From assembly GCA_937911445.1 (NCBI GenBank), contig CALDQY010000003.1, positions 1 to 38,523 of the forward strand: a stretch of DNA of 38,523 nucleotides, given 5' to 3'. Source of the stretch: an uncultured Rhodobiaceae bacterium (GTDB lineage Archaea > Thermoplasmatota > Poseidoniia > Poseidoniales > Poseidoniaceae). The stretch's first letter is position 1, and every line of letters starts with the position of its first letter. Shown piece by piece: positions 1-8,876 of the stretch. The notes beneath the pieces are model-generated. The model worked only from the letters and a program-made list of their open reading frames with translations. It was not told the DNA's origin and made no database searches. Position numbers and translations under genes: made by a program.

Positions 1-1510
1 ATCCTTCGTAGCCAATGAGTGCCTCTTCAAGCGTTTCTTTGGATTCCATATCCAAGTGGTTGGTCGGCTCGTCCATCAGCAACAGGTTGTTGTCTTCGAG
101 AAGGAGTTTGAGCAAGGCAACACGAGCACGCTCTCCACCAGAGAGTTGCTTGAGTTTGGTTCCAACTTGGTCGCTTGAAAACTGGAAGCGTCCAAGGGCA
201 GCACGAATGTCTCCGTATTGGTAATCTGGCCGCAACTTCTGAATTTGTTCAACAGGATTCAGCTCGAAGTCGAGTGTGGCGTGGTCTTGATGAAAATAAC
301 CGATGACAGTACCTGGTGAAACATCGATTTTCCCAGAATCGAGTTTCAATTCCTCATTGATGATTTTGAGCAAGGTCGTCTTTCCTTGGCCGTTTCCACC
401 AACGATTCCGATGCGATCGCCCTTGCGGACTTCGAGGGTTTGGTTGTCAAGAATAGGTCGCTCAAGTCCTTCGAAGGTCTTGGTTGCATCGACGAGCTCC
501 AGAACATCCATGCTTGCTTTATCGATGGCATCAAGTTTGAGAATCAATGGCTTTCGCTTCTTCGGAACGCGTGCTTTCAATGCCTTGAGTTCTTGTTGCA
601 TACGTGTGATCATCTTGTGCTTTGCAGAGATCGACTTGTCGTATTTGTTGGCTCGCTTCATTTGCTGTATGGCACCTGTCGTGGATTGAATCTTCTTTTC
701 GAGGTTACCAATTCGCTCATTGAGCGCTTGTTCACTGGCAACTTTCTGGACGATGAATTGACTGTAATTGCCTTTCCATGGCCATGCTCGAAGGTTATCT
801 ACTTCGACAATCCTGTTGCAAACTTGGTCGAGGAAATATCGATCGTGAGAAACAATCAATTGCGCTCCCTTGAAATCCTTAAGGAAGGCTTCCAACCATT
901 CTGTTGTTTGGATGTCAAGGTGGTTTGTCGGTTCGTCCAAGAACATCACATCGATTCCAGAAAGGCCAACAAGTTGACGGGCAAGAGCGAGCTTTGCTTT
1001 TTCTCCACCGGAGAGTTGGGAAACATGCATGTCCATTGGATGTTGGTCAAGACCAAGTCGTTCGAGAATACCCTTCGCAATTCCAGCAACGTTTCCACCT
1101 CCTGATGATGCAAGTGTTTGTTGAAGTTCAGAGTATCGCTCCATGACCGGTTCCCAATCGCCCTCGTAGAATGATGGATCAACCATTTGGGCTTCAATCG
1201 AAGCGATTTCATCCTCCAATTCTTGGAATTGCCGACCCTTTCGACCAAGTTCTCCTTCAATGGTTGAATCAGATTCAATATCACGAATTTGGGTCAGGTA
1301 AGCAATACGAATTCCTGGTGCAAATTCAATCTCTCCAACGTCTTGCTTTTGTTCGCTGATAGTGTTGAGTAGTGTGGTCTTTCCAGCACCGTTGTGGCCC
1401 ACAATTCCGATGCGATCTCCATCGTTGACAATGAGGTTGATGTCCTGTAGAACATCGGTTGGTCCGAAACTTCTGTCAACGCCTTCTACGGTAATGAGTT
1501 CACGAACCAT
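1..1510 (-). CDS. ABC-F family ATP-binding protein (3' end cut by window edge)
   Basis: Soluble protein with two ABC ATPase domains and no membrane segment, the hallmark of the ABC-F family that acts on the ribosome (EttA/Uup relatives). The start is the ATG at 1508-1510 and about 503 codons are inside the window before the edge cuts the C-terminus. The first domain has Walker A GHNGAGKTT (residues 38-46), signature LSGGEKAKLALARQ and Walker B LDEPTNHLD. The second has GGNGQGKTT, LSGGERARVALLKL and MDEPTNHLD. Between them lies a charged linker, rich in Lys, Gln and Met, where ABC-F proteins carry the P-site tRNA interaction motif. A role in translation or antibiotic protection is family knowledge; which subfamily applies cannot be fixed without the C-terminus. 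Confidence 0.93.
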   Translation of the reverse strand, partial: MVRELITVEGVDRSFGPTDVLQDINLIVNDGDRIGIVGHNGAGKTTLLNTISEQKQDVGEIEFAPGIRIAYLTQIRDIESDSTIEGELGRKGRQFQELEDEIASIEAQMVDPSFYEGDWEPVMERYSELQQTLASSGGGNVAGIAKGILERLGLDQHPMDMHVSQLSGGEKAKLALARQLVGLSGIDVMFLDEPTNHLDIQTTEWLEAFLKDFKGAQLIVSHDRYFLDQVCNRIVEVDNLRAWPWKGNYSQFIVQKVASEQALNERIGNLEKKIQSTTGAIQQMKRANKYDKSISAKHKMITRMQQELKALKARVPKKRKPLILKLDAIDKASMDVLELVDATKTFEGLERPILDNQTLEVRKGDRIGIVGGNGQGKTTLLKIINEELKLDSGKIDVSPGTVIGYFHQDHATLDFELNPVEQIQKLRPDYQYGDIRAALGRFQFSSDQVGTKLKQLSGGERARVALLKLLLEDNNLLLMDEPTNHLDMESKETLEEALIGYEG

Positions 1511-1570
1511 GGTGGGTCACCAAACCGAGCCCATCGATGGGGCTTCAAAACCCAATCGGTTGAATTGGCT

Positions 1571-3481
1571 TCACTTGATGGCTGCAATGGATTCCTCATG
1601 GCGCGCCAAGAGGTTTCGCAACTTGACTTTCATTGACGGAGTCATGAGGTCGTTGTCCGTGGTCCATTCCTCATGATCGAGGATGATGGTTGCTGGAATC
1701 TCGTAACCTTTCCATGTTGGTGCTTGCATTGCATTGGCCTTCAACTCGGAGAGCATCCAGTCACGGGTCGATTGTCGAGCACAAATCTCCTCATCGCTTC
1801 CCGATGCGTCGACGCCAGCAGAGCTCAATGCAGCCTTCATGGCCTCAAGATTCGGGTGAACGATAAGATAGGTCTTGAGCATGTTTCGTCCATCGAGAGC
1901 AGCTTGCTCAACGAGTGGTGAAAGTTTGACGTTTTCTTCAAGTGGAGCAGGTGAAACGTACTTTCCATTCTCAAGTTTAAATTGGCTCTTGACACGGCCA
2001 GTAATGGAGAGATATCCATCTGCTGAGAGTTTACCGAGGTCACCTGTTCGGAACGTTCCTGGCTCCATGATGACTTCCTTGGTTGCCTCTTCGTTGTTCC
2101 AGTAACCGAGCATGACGTTCGGTCCAGTAACGATGATTTCGCCTTCATCAGGTCGGTCAGGATCGTCCCATGCATCGGTATCGATGGTGACCTTGACGCC
2201 GTTGGCAACTCGGCCAACGCATCGTAGTTTCGAAGTACCAGGTCCAGACCATCCGTTGGCAGCAACCAGTGGTGATGTTTCGGTCAATCCATAGCCTTCG
2301 TAACAACTGAATCCGACCATTTGGATGAATTCAGCAACGTCGGGAGAGAGTGCCGCTGCACCAGACATACAGAAACGGATGTTTCCACCGAATCGGGCAC
2401 GGACCTTGCTCCAAACGAGCTTGTCGTAGAGTTTGTCGAAGAAACCGCTTGCAGGTACTGCATCACATTCGACACCAGCCTTGGCGATTCGCTTTGCAGC
2501 GGATTTCTTGGCCTTACCAATGAGGACCTTCTTCAAACCGGTTGCAGCTTCGAACTGTGAGTTGACACGATCGTAGAACTTGTTCCATACACGAGGTACA
2601 GCAAGAAGGACTGCAGGCTTGATTTCGATACATTCGTCAGCAATCTTGGTTAAGTCAGAGATGAGGTTGATGTGGACACCACATCGAATCATCCAGTGCA
2701 AGTCGAAGGTACTACCAAAGGAGTGGGCCCATGGTAGGAACGCAGCATTCTTGTCACCGACGTAAATCTTGAAGGCAGATTGAACACAGAGGATGTTCGA
2801 GAGGGTGTTCCAATTTGTGAGCATGACACCCTTTGGATTTCCTGTTGTTCCCGATGTGTAAATGAGCGTGTTGAGTGCGAATGGGTCGTCAGCAACGTCG
2901 ATGGCTTCTTCACTCGCTCGTCCAGCGGCAACGAATTCTGCCCACTGATGGACGGTGACACCTTCAGGAGGAAGTTCGTTTGCTGGCTCGTCGCCAAGCA
3001 AGAGAACACCACAGCGTGGCCACTTTGATGCATCATCTGGCAGATTGGCAACGAGTTTGTCGAGAACCTCTGTATCTGCAACAGCAAGGAGTGCAGGCTC
3101 AGAATCGCCAAGGATGTAGGCCCATTCAGCACCATGCTGGTGTGTGTACATGGCAGTGTAAGCCGCACCGAGTGCGTTTGCTCCGTAAGAGAGCGCTGCC
3201 CATTCGACGGAATTGTTGAGAATCATGGCGACTCGATCGCCAGTGTTAACTCCAACATCGCGAAGTTGCTTACCAACTGCAGTTGCAAGGTCTCCAAACT
3301 CTTGGTAGGTCAAGTGGACACGAGGCATACCTGGCCCTGGAATGTAGCCAAAGCAAGGATGGCTGCTGAATCGTTCTGCGCTCGTCATAAGCATTTGGTA
3401 AAGCGTTCGGGGGTCGTCTCCCTCAGGCTTCTCCCACTGGCGGTCGTCAGGCTGTCGTTCCCACGCAAGTTGTTGTTGCAT
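1571..3481 (-). CDS. Long-chain fatty-acid CoA ligase (AMP-forming)
   Basis: Acyl-activating enzyme of the ANL superfamily, which converts a fatty acid, ATP and CoA to acyl-CoA via an acyl-adenylate. The P-loop-like motif YTSGTTGNPKG is at about residues 208-218, followed by the GYGLTET acyl-adenylate motif, the TGDLG motif, and a C-terminal ITGRVKSQFKLENGKYVSP segment that matches the long-chain FACS linker region. About 636 residues is usual for long-chain FadD/Faa-type enzymes. I chose the ATG at 3481; an in-frame GTG at 3505 would add eight residues. The gene lies 50 bases (26 for the GTG start) downstream of the uracil-DNA glycosylase gene on the same strand. It probably feeds exogenous fatty acids into beta-oxidation or lipid remodelling; chain-length preference cannot be read from the sequence. 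Confidence 0.93.
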   Translation of the reverse strand: MQQQLAWERQPDDRQWEKPEGDDPRTLYQMLMTSAERFSSHPCFGYIPGPGMPRVHLTYQEFGDLATAVGKQLRDVGVNTGDRVAMILNNSVEWAALSYGANALGAAYTAMYTHQHGAEWAYILGDSEPALLAVADTEVLDKLVANLPDDASKWPRCGVLLLGDEPANELPPEGVTVHQWAEFVAAGRASEEAIDVADDPFALNTLIYTSGTTGNPKGVMLTNWNTLSNILCVQSAFKIYVGDKNAAFLPWAHSFGSTFDLHWMIRCGVHINLISDLTKIADECIEIKPAVLLAVPRVWNKFYDRVNSQFEAATGLKKVLIGKAKKSAAKRIAKAGVECDAVPASGFFDKLYDKLVWSKVRARFGGNIRFCMSGAAALSPDVAEFIQMVGFSCYEGYGLTETSPLVAANGWSGPGTSKLRCVGRVANGVKVTIDTDAWDDPDRPDEGEIIVTGPNVMLGYWNNEEATKEVIMEPGTFRTGDLGKLSADGYLSITGRVKSQFKLENGKYVSPAPLEENVKLSPLVEQAALDGRNMLKTYLIVHPNLEAMKAALSSAGVDASGSDEEICARQSTRDWMLSELKANAMQAPTWKGYEIPATIILDHEEWTTDNDLMTPSMKVKLRNLLARHEESIAAIK

Positions 3482-3531
3482 AGCCTGCGGTGTGCATTGC
3501 CACACTTAATTTCATCCCCTACGACACATGG

Positions 3532-4263
3532 TCATGGAATTTTCGAAATTGCATTCGCCCTCCAGTCTGCGCCACCGTTTCGATTTGCAAGTGGGGAGGC
3601 TGGACTTGGATGCCACATTGCATCGATGTGAATGTCGGTGAGGACGGACTGAGCACGCTTCTTGGCGTAGTTACCAACACCTATGACCGTCTCGATGCCC
3701 ATAATCTCAACAACGGATTTCAGATGGCGGTCACAGGCTTTCAAAACCGGTTCGATGGTTGATTTTGGAAGATCAACAGGTGTCACATTTCGTCCAGTCT
3801 CACCTAGGATGAGGAGCGGGCAATGGTTGACAACAAAAATGTTGGAAAAAATGGCTTCGGTCGATCCGTAGTGGTCGGATAACATCGACCAGAATCGTGT
3901 GCCTGAGACTTCTTGACGTTCCATCGACAAACCCTCAATGGGACGTTTTGGATGGGCACCTGGGGGCGTTTGCACATCTCGTTCTTCGATTTGAAGAATG
4001 TCGCGTGCCATCGCAGTCGCCCCGAATGGGACACCGGTTTGCGCCATTCCATACGGCCCTGGATTCATTCCGAGCAACAGTGTCGTTGGACCAAACCCAC
4101 TCCATTTGTCGATGAATTGTTCGTGAAACTCCCATGCATAATCCAGTGGGTTCGTAACGTGTGCAACCGATTTGTGTTTGAGAATCCGATTCTTTCCTCG
4201 ATTGCAGGCCTCCGAAAGACGCAATGCAGCATCTTTCAGTTGTGCTGAAATGGATTCTACCAT
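3532..4263 (-). CDS. SMUG1-type single-strand-selective uracil-DNA glycosylase
   Basis: Base-excision repair enzyme that removes uracil (and, in the family, 5-hydroxymethyluracil) from DNA. At 243 residues it is close to the usual size. Motif 1 is GMNPGPYGMAQTGVPFG, with the water-activating Asn at residue 67. Motif 2 is HPSPASP, with His at residue 218. Both follow the SMUG1 rather than the UNG (GQDPYH) pattern. The start ATG overlaps the stop of the upstream dehydrogenase in the sequence ATGGTAG (7 bases), so the two are probably co-transcribed and translationally coupled. SMUG1 is best known from animals and some bacteria, so its presence beside archaeal genes is notable. The family call rests on two long diagnostic motifs and I am confident of it. 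Confidence 0.92.
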   Translation of the reverse strand: MVESISAQLKDAALRLSEACNRGKNRILKHKSVAHVTNPLDYAWEFHEQFIDKWSGFGPTTLLLGMNPGPYGMAQTGVPFGATAMARDILQIEERDVQTPPGAHPKRPIEGLSMERQEVSGTRFWSMLSDHYGSTEAIFSNIFVVNHCPLLILGETGRNVTPVDLPKSTIEPVLKACDRHLKSVVEIMGIETVIGVGNYAKKRAQSVLTDIHIDAMWHPSPASPLANRNGGADWRANAISKIP

Positions 4264-4937
4264 GGAAGCTCTTCTCCTGTGTACTCAAAGAATCGTCCGG
4301 ACCTTTCAGCGGTTTGTTGTTGAATCAATCCAATGAGACCCTGGACAGAAACAGATGCAGGAACTGGTGCACGCTCACCGCCCATGTCGGTCTTTGCCCA
4401 ACCTGGGTGATACGATGTCACGGTTATCTTGTCTGATTGCCCCTCGACAGCGAGGATTTTTGTGATCATGTTCAGTCCAGTTTTGCTCGTTCGGTACGCA
4501 TAGGATCTTCCACTCATACAATCATCAATCGAGCCCATGAGGCTGGATATGTTGGCCACTTTCGTTGGTTTATCACCTTGGAGAAGCGGCCATAGGGCTT
4601 GTGAAACGCGAAGAGGGCCAATGGTGTTGACGTTGAGGACGTCGAGAGACAGTTCTGGATCGACCTCTTCCAAGGACTGCCATCGTCCGTCCATTCGTCC
4701 GGCATTGTTCACGAGCACATCGATGGATGAAACAGAAGATTTGACATTCTTTGCAAAGGTTTCAACCGATGTTGTCGAAGCGACATCGAGTTGATACACA
4801 ATCATCTGTTCATGGTGGAAATCCATTGCTTCAGGGTTTCTCACACCAGCGATGATTGTGTGCCCCTCAGCGAGCAGTTGTTTGGCAAATTCAAGCCCCA
4901 AGCCTCGGTTTGCTCCAGTGATGACCCATGTCGCCAT
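4257..4937 (-). CDS. Short-chain dehydrogenase/reductase (SDR)
   Basis: NAD(P)-dependent oxidoreductase of the classical SDR superfamily, 226 residues, one Rossmann domain. The cofactor motif TGANRGLG is at residues 7-14 and NNAG at 77-80. The active site is Ser131/132 with Y148-x3-K152. The overall pattern (short, ending shortly after a PGWAKTDMGG segment) resembles the C-factor/sniffer-like SDR subgroup. The substrate cannot be predicted. It is the upstream partner of the SMUG1 gene with a 7-base overlap, and lies 31 bases downstream of the radical SAM gene, so all three may share a transcript. Nothing in the sequence links its chemistry to DNA repair. Confidence 0.92.
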   Translation of the reverse strand: MATWVITGANRGLGLEFAKQLLAEGHTIIAGVRNPEAMDFHHEQMIVYQLDVASTTSVETFAKNVKSSVSSIDVLVNNAGRMDGRWQSLEEVDPELSLDVLNVNTIGPLRVSQALWPLLQGDKPTKVANISSLMGSIDDCMSGRSYAYRTSKTGLNMITKILAVEGQSDKITVTSYHPGWAKTDMGGERAPVPASVSVQGLIGLIQQQTAERSGRFFEYTGEELPW

Positions 4938-4968
4938 GACTCAAGGTTGTCGAGGAGATTCATTGAGG

Positions 4969-6726
4969 TTACTCGTCTGCAAAGACGGGCAAAATAGTGG
5001 AATCGAGTTGAAGTTTAGCCGACGCAAAGATCGAGTCAATGCTTGGGCGTTCCTCTTTGCGCTTCAATTTTGCACGGGCAGAAACGATGTTCCACGCTGC
5101 TTTTTTGCCGATGCCAGGAATGGCTTCGAACTGTTTTTCAGTTGCTGTATTGATGTCCAACCCAATCTCAACTCCCGTGATTGAACGAGCGCCATGTCCA
5201 GTGATCATGATGTTTGAAGAGGTTTCGAGCGGAATGTGATATGGAACGCCAATGAGGATAGGGTAAGCTCCGATTTGGCGACCAAAAGTGAGCCCCGCGC
5301 GTCCATGAACATGCTCACCCACGTGCTCTTCCGTGAGGTGGACTGGTAAGCGAGTCCGACCATCATGAGTCTCCCAATGCACGTCTTTGAGAATGTGACC
5401 AAGAGGGAAGAGTTCCTGAAGGAGCGGTGAATCAATCGTATCACGAACAGCCGATTTGAAACTCTTGAATTCTTTTTCTGGAATGTCTTGGAAACCTTCG
5501 CCTTCGACTTGACGAATGTTAATTCGCCGTAACAGTAAGCCTTCGTTACGTAAATCATGGAGAAGATTGAGATTCATCGAATATGTTTCCGTTCGCTCAC
5601 CGTTCAATCCCGCTATGAAATTCAATCCTGGGAGGAGTTTTGGAAGACCACGTTCTCCACGCTCTCTCCCGTATTGATTGATGAGGCGGAGAGCTGATTT
5701 GAGCTGATGTGCATCGCAATTGAGCCAATTTGCAGCATGTACATTCGGATCCGCAGACTCCAAACCAAACGACAAAACGGCTCCATCTGATAGTGTTTCA
5801 ACCAATGTCTTGGTGATTTCAGTGGAAGGTTCAATGTTTTCTGCGATGATGGATGGGTTTCCATTGTCGGTGTGAAGAATACCAAGTCGTTCGTCTTCAC
5901 GCAATCCATGAAGGAGTTTGGCAATGGGTTCTGGATTTGGAATTGGATACTCAAGATCTTTCACACCTTCAGCCATGTAGGTGTAGGTGTCGGTCATTCC
6001 ACCAAGCCGAACATGTTGAACACCAGAGTCATGCGCCAGTTTGACTTCTTGGATAATGTCCTCAGGTGTACGCCAAATGGGTATGCCTTTTTTTGGTTCA
6101 ATGCAAAACTTGCACCCACGTTTGAATCGGACGCATCCTTGGTAGACCTCGACTTCGTAGGTAAGAGGTCCACGTTTTTCTTCCGTTCCTAGATCAGGAT
6201 GCTGCAAAACCGCCTTGCTCTGTGCTCCTGAGTGTGCCCACGTTGTCCATTGTTCACTCGTTCGACGTTCGTGTTTCCATGTTCCAGTTTTGAGGAACCC
6301 ATGCAAGGTCGCATCCGTATCTTGGACAGCGAGGAAGAGATTTGAGCGGAGAGGGAGCCATCCCTGTTGTTTCCAACCACGAACGGCCCATCCACCGAAC
6401 AATGCAGGAATCTCCCGGGGCAAGGATCGAATCAATTCAGTTGATTCTCTGCGGGAAATGGGTGTTCCACGAATGTATCGGCCTGGAACAACAGCACCAG
6501 CAATGCAGACAAATCCTTCCAAATCTCGAAGGTGTTGCTCTCGTTCTTGTTCAGAATACAACCTCCACTGATCGATGGTCACGTACGTGTAGTCGATCGA
6601 GTGCTGTTCGAGAACGCCACAAACGTATCGAATATGGAATCCTACGTAAGGTGGTACGCCAAAAGCAGCAGGTTCGTCCTCGTACCCATCAAGAACGAGC
6701 CAAGAAGGAGAATCGTTCTCTACCAT
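4969..6726 (-). CDS. Radical SAM enzyme with C-terminal helix-hairpin-helix (COG1031 type)
   Basis: Protein of 585 residues combining an N-terminal domain (about 1-150) like a B12-binding or Rossmann fold, a radical SAM core, and a C-terminal helix-hairpin-helix. The cluster motif reads GCVRFKRGCKFCIEP with Cys198, Cys205 and Cys208. This CX6CX2C spacing differs from the canonical CX3CX2C but, from memory, resembles the archaeal COG1031 family. The helix-hairpin-helix IPGIGKKAAWNIVSA is at residues 536-550 and suggests nucleic-acid contact. A conserved VRLGGMTDTYTY strand follows the cluster loop. The reaction is unknown; RNA or DNA modification is an inference from the HhH. The start is the ATG at 6726, 76 bases beyond the stop of the upstream csl4-like gene. 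Confidence 0.85.
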   Translation of the reverse strand: MVENDSPSWLVLDGYEDEPAAFGVPPYVGFHIRYVCGVLEQHSIDYTYVTIDQWRLYSEQEREQHLRDLEGFVCIAGAVVPGRYIRGTPISRRESTELIRSLPREIPALFGGWAVRGWKQQGWLPLRSNLFLAVQDTDATLHGFLKTGTWKHERRTSEQWTTWAHSGAQSKAVLQHPDLGTEEKRGPLTYEVEVYQGCVRFKRGCKFCIEPKKGIPIWRTPEDIIQEVKLAHDSGVQHVRLGGMTDTYTYMAEGVKDLEYPIPNPEPIAKLLHGLREDERLGILHTDNGNPSIIAENIEPSTEITKTLVETLSDGAVLSFGLESADPNVHAANWLNCDAHQLKSALRLINQYGRERGERGLPKLLPGLNFIAGLNGERTETYSMNLNLLHDLRNEGLLLRRINIRQVEGEGFQDIPEKEFKSFKSAVRDTIDSPLLQELFPLGHILKDVHWETHDGRTRLPVHLTEEHVGEHVHGRAGLTFGRQIGAYPILIGVPYHIPLETSSNIMITGHGARSITGVEIGLDINTATEKQFEAIPGIGKKAAWNIVSARAKLKRKEERPSIDSIFASAKLQLDSTILPVFADE

Positions 6727-6802
6727 GATGACCGTCTTGACTTCCGCTTGATAGCCTTATGTCCCCAGATTCCGTGGACTAGGCTGATTTGTGAGAATGA
6801 GA

Positions 6803-8155
6803 TCATCGGCGTTGCTTCTTCCGCTTCTCTTCAGCGATGGCCTTGAGTTCTCGAGCGGATTTTCCGCCCTGCCCCTTCTTCTTGCCACCTGCTTGCGAGA
6901 TGTCGACCTTCAATCGTCGACCGTTGAGTTCCTGTCCATTAAGGGCCTTAACGACGTCCTCGCCCTTGTCTTTCTCATCGATGAAGACAAACGCAAATCC
7001 TTTCGGTTTTCCTCCTTTATCGGTGGCAATAGCGATTTCTGTGATGGTGGCCTTGTCGCCAAAGAATGCTGTGATGGCTTTCTCGTCTGCATCGAATGGA
7101 AGGTTGCCGACGTAGAGTTTGAGCCCTTTTGCCGGACCTTTCGAACGCTTCTCCTTATTGTCTGCATCACGAACACCGATTCGGCGTCCATGAAGACGGT
7201 GACCATCAAGTTCATTGATGGCAGCATCCGCATGTGCCTTGTCTGTGTACGTCACAAATCCAAATCCTCTTGAGGCACCAGAATCATCGGTCATGACAAT
7301 GCAATCGGTCATCTCGCCATGCTTACCAAAGAGTTCTCGGAGTTTTTCAGTGTCAACCTCACGAGGCAGGCCACCGACAAAGAGACGACAACCAGGAGCA
7401 GCCTTTCGTCCACGTCCTCCTCCACCTCCTTGACCTTCAAATCGGAAGTAGGTACGTTCACGTCCATCTTCTCGAACGTCAGCAGCGATGTAGGTTGCCC
7501 GGCCGGACGATCCTTTGGCAAAGAGTTGCTCTGCGTCTTTGCCCCAACGCTTTCCAGATAGATTCAGAGTTGAAGCGCCTTGTTCGAGTTCTGCCCAGCC
7601 AGCACCGAAGTTGTCTGCGAGTGCACGGTAGCCTTCGTATGTACAACTTGGACAAGCAACGTTCCAGTCTCCATTGACATGGGCTTGCAGTGTATCACCA
7701 CACGATGGACAAATCGCGTGGAGTACGCCGCAATCGTCGCGCTCACGGAAGTCGAGCCGAACCACAGGTTCAATTTCGGTCACAACCGCTCGTGCAACAT
7801 CTCGTCGACGGACGGCATCAGCAACGGTGTGAAGGAATCGGTCGACAATTCGAGTCACGTGAAAGTGACCTTGGAGTTGATGTGGCAATACGTCGCCCTG
7901 TTTCCCTTCAACAACAAGGATTCGGGCTTCTCCCCCTTTTTCTTGCAGTTTCTCGAATTGGCAAAGAACCGTATCTCCAATTTCGATGTTGACGATGGAT
8001 TTTGATGCATCAACAATAACGTGGCCATCATCGATTCGCACGTATCCTGTCGTTGTTGCAACGATTCGGTTGTCAACTGTCGTCGTTCCTTCGCCGGCTT
8101 GATGTTCGCCAACGGTTCCAATCTCTGTTCCTGGGGTGACGAGGCTCGTCGTCAT
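6803..8155 (-). CDS. csl4: Exosome subunit Csl4 fused to two RRM domains
   Basis: The N-terminal half (about residues 1-185) is archaeal Csl4, the RNA-binding cap subunit of the 3'-5' exosome. It opens with the VTPGTEIG...GEGT strand pattern, continues with an S1-like region (about 55-135), and ends in a zinc ribbon with Cys149, Cys152, Cys168 and Cys171. After a linker containing GGGGGRGRK come two RNA-recognition motifs. RRM1 (about 257-332) has RNP2 LFVGGL and RNP1 RGFGFVTY. RRM2 (about 345-420) has RNP2 LYVGNL and RNP1 KGFAFVFI. A Lys/Arg-rich tail closes the protein at 450 residues, more than twice the usual Csl4 length. I chose the ATG at 8155; a GTG at 8173 in frame would add six residues. 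RRMs are uncommon in archaea, so this fusion is unusual. It probably recruits transcripts or adaptor RNA to the exosome, which is inference. Confidence 0.9.
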   Translation of the reverse strand: MTTSLVTPGTEIGTVGEHQAGEGTTTVDNRIVATTTGYVRIDDGHVIVDASKSIVNIEIGDTVLCQFEKLQEKGGEARILVVEGKQGDVLPHQLQGHFHVTRIVDRFLHTVADAVRRRDVARAVVTEIEPVVRLDFRERDDCGVLHAICPSCGDTLQAHVNGDWNVACPSCTYEGYRALADNFGAGWAELEQGASTLNLSGKRWGKDAEQLFAKGSSGRATYIAADVREDGRERTYFRFEGQGGGGGRGRKAAPGCRLFVGGLPREVDTEKLRELFGKHGEMTDCIVMTDDSGASRGFGFVTYTDKAHADAAINELDGHRLHGRRIGVRDADNKEKRSKGPAKGLKLYVGNLPFDADEKAITAFFGDKATITEIAIATDKGGKPKGFAFVFIDEKDKGEDVVKALNGQELNGRRLKVDISQAGGKKKGQGGKSARELKAIAEEKRKKQRR

Positions 8156-8251
8156 AATTTCAACTCGCTGCACAAGCCACCGACGCAGCGGTAACGTGTG
8201 CTGATTTGATGCGAGCGCTGCTCCCTTTTCAACCCCTCACATGGGTTTGCA

Positions 8252-8872
8252 TCAATTCTTCTTCGCAAGACGATAGCATCGAATTCGAGTAGAGGACTTG
8301 TTTTTCGTGTGATGTGCATAGGCCGCTGGTAGCCGGAAATCGTCCTGATAGATCGAATGAAGCTCATACCCGTTTTCGTGTGCGAGTGGCAACAAATGCT
8401 CAGCATCGATGCTGTGTATGAAGTGAATGAGGGGAATCTTCATCGAAAAGAGGGTCTCGAAAAATGCCCTATCCGCTCGTGGGGTTTGGACGCCCCACGG
8501 CGGATTCATGATCGCCATGTCAACAGGTTTGTCAAGTTCGATTGGATGTCCATTCACTCGACTGTTGATGACGGTACAGATGGACTCGCCTTCAACCTCT
8601 CGAACATTGTGTTGAAGTACGTCAAGGGTGGGTGCATCGCACTCGACCATGGTCACATGTTTCGCTCCTAGAAAGGCAGCACCGATTCCAAGAACACCGT
8701 TTCCGGCTCCCAAATCAAGAACGTGTTTGTCAGTAAATCCGTCACCAAGATCAATCTTGGTAAGCCAAGCAGCCGCAAGGTTTCCCTCCGTTGGGTATTG
8801 TTCAAGTTCAACGGATTGACACGGGTGAGGCTCAAGCGATGAGAGTCGCATCGCCAGATGCCGTTGACGCAT
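8252..8872 (-). CDS. Predicted RNA N6-adenine methylase (COG2263/METTL5-like)
   Basis: Class I SAM-dependent methyltransferase of 206 residues. The SAM-binding motif is DLGAGNG (residues 53-59), the acidic motif II is VECDA (76-80), and the catalytic loop is NPPWG (123-127) followed by VQTPRADRAFFE, which matches the NPPFG-x-ADR pattern of COG2263. Eukaryotic METTL5 of this family methylates adenine in small-subunit rRNA, so an rRNA target is likely by family. The aromatic after NPP is Trp rather than the common Phe. I start at the ATG at 8872, which lies four bases past the stop of the upstream zinc-ribbon gene; a TTG at 8899 would overlap that gene. Confidence 0.87.
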   Translation of the reverse strand: MRQRHLAMRLSSLEPHPCQSVELEQYPTEGNLAAAWLTKIDLGDGFTDKHVLDLGAGNGVLGIGAAFLGAKHVTMVECDAPTLDVLQHNVREVEGESICTVINSRVNGHPIELDKPVDMAIMNPPWGVQTPRADRAFFETLFSMKIPLIHFIHSIDAEHLLPLAHENGYELHSIYQDDFRLPAAYAHHTKNKSSTRIRCYRLAKKN

Positions 8873-8876
8873 GCAT

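Noticed and set aside
386-1105. Plus-strand frame of 239 residues overlapping the ABC-F gene
   Set aside because: It lies wholly antisense to a gene with two intact ABC domains, has no recognisable motif, and its composition is that of a reverse-frame shadow.
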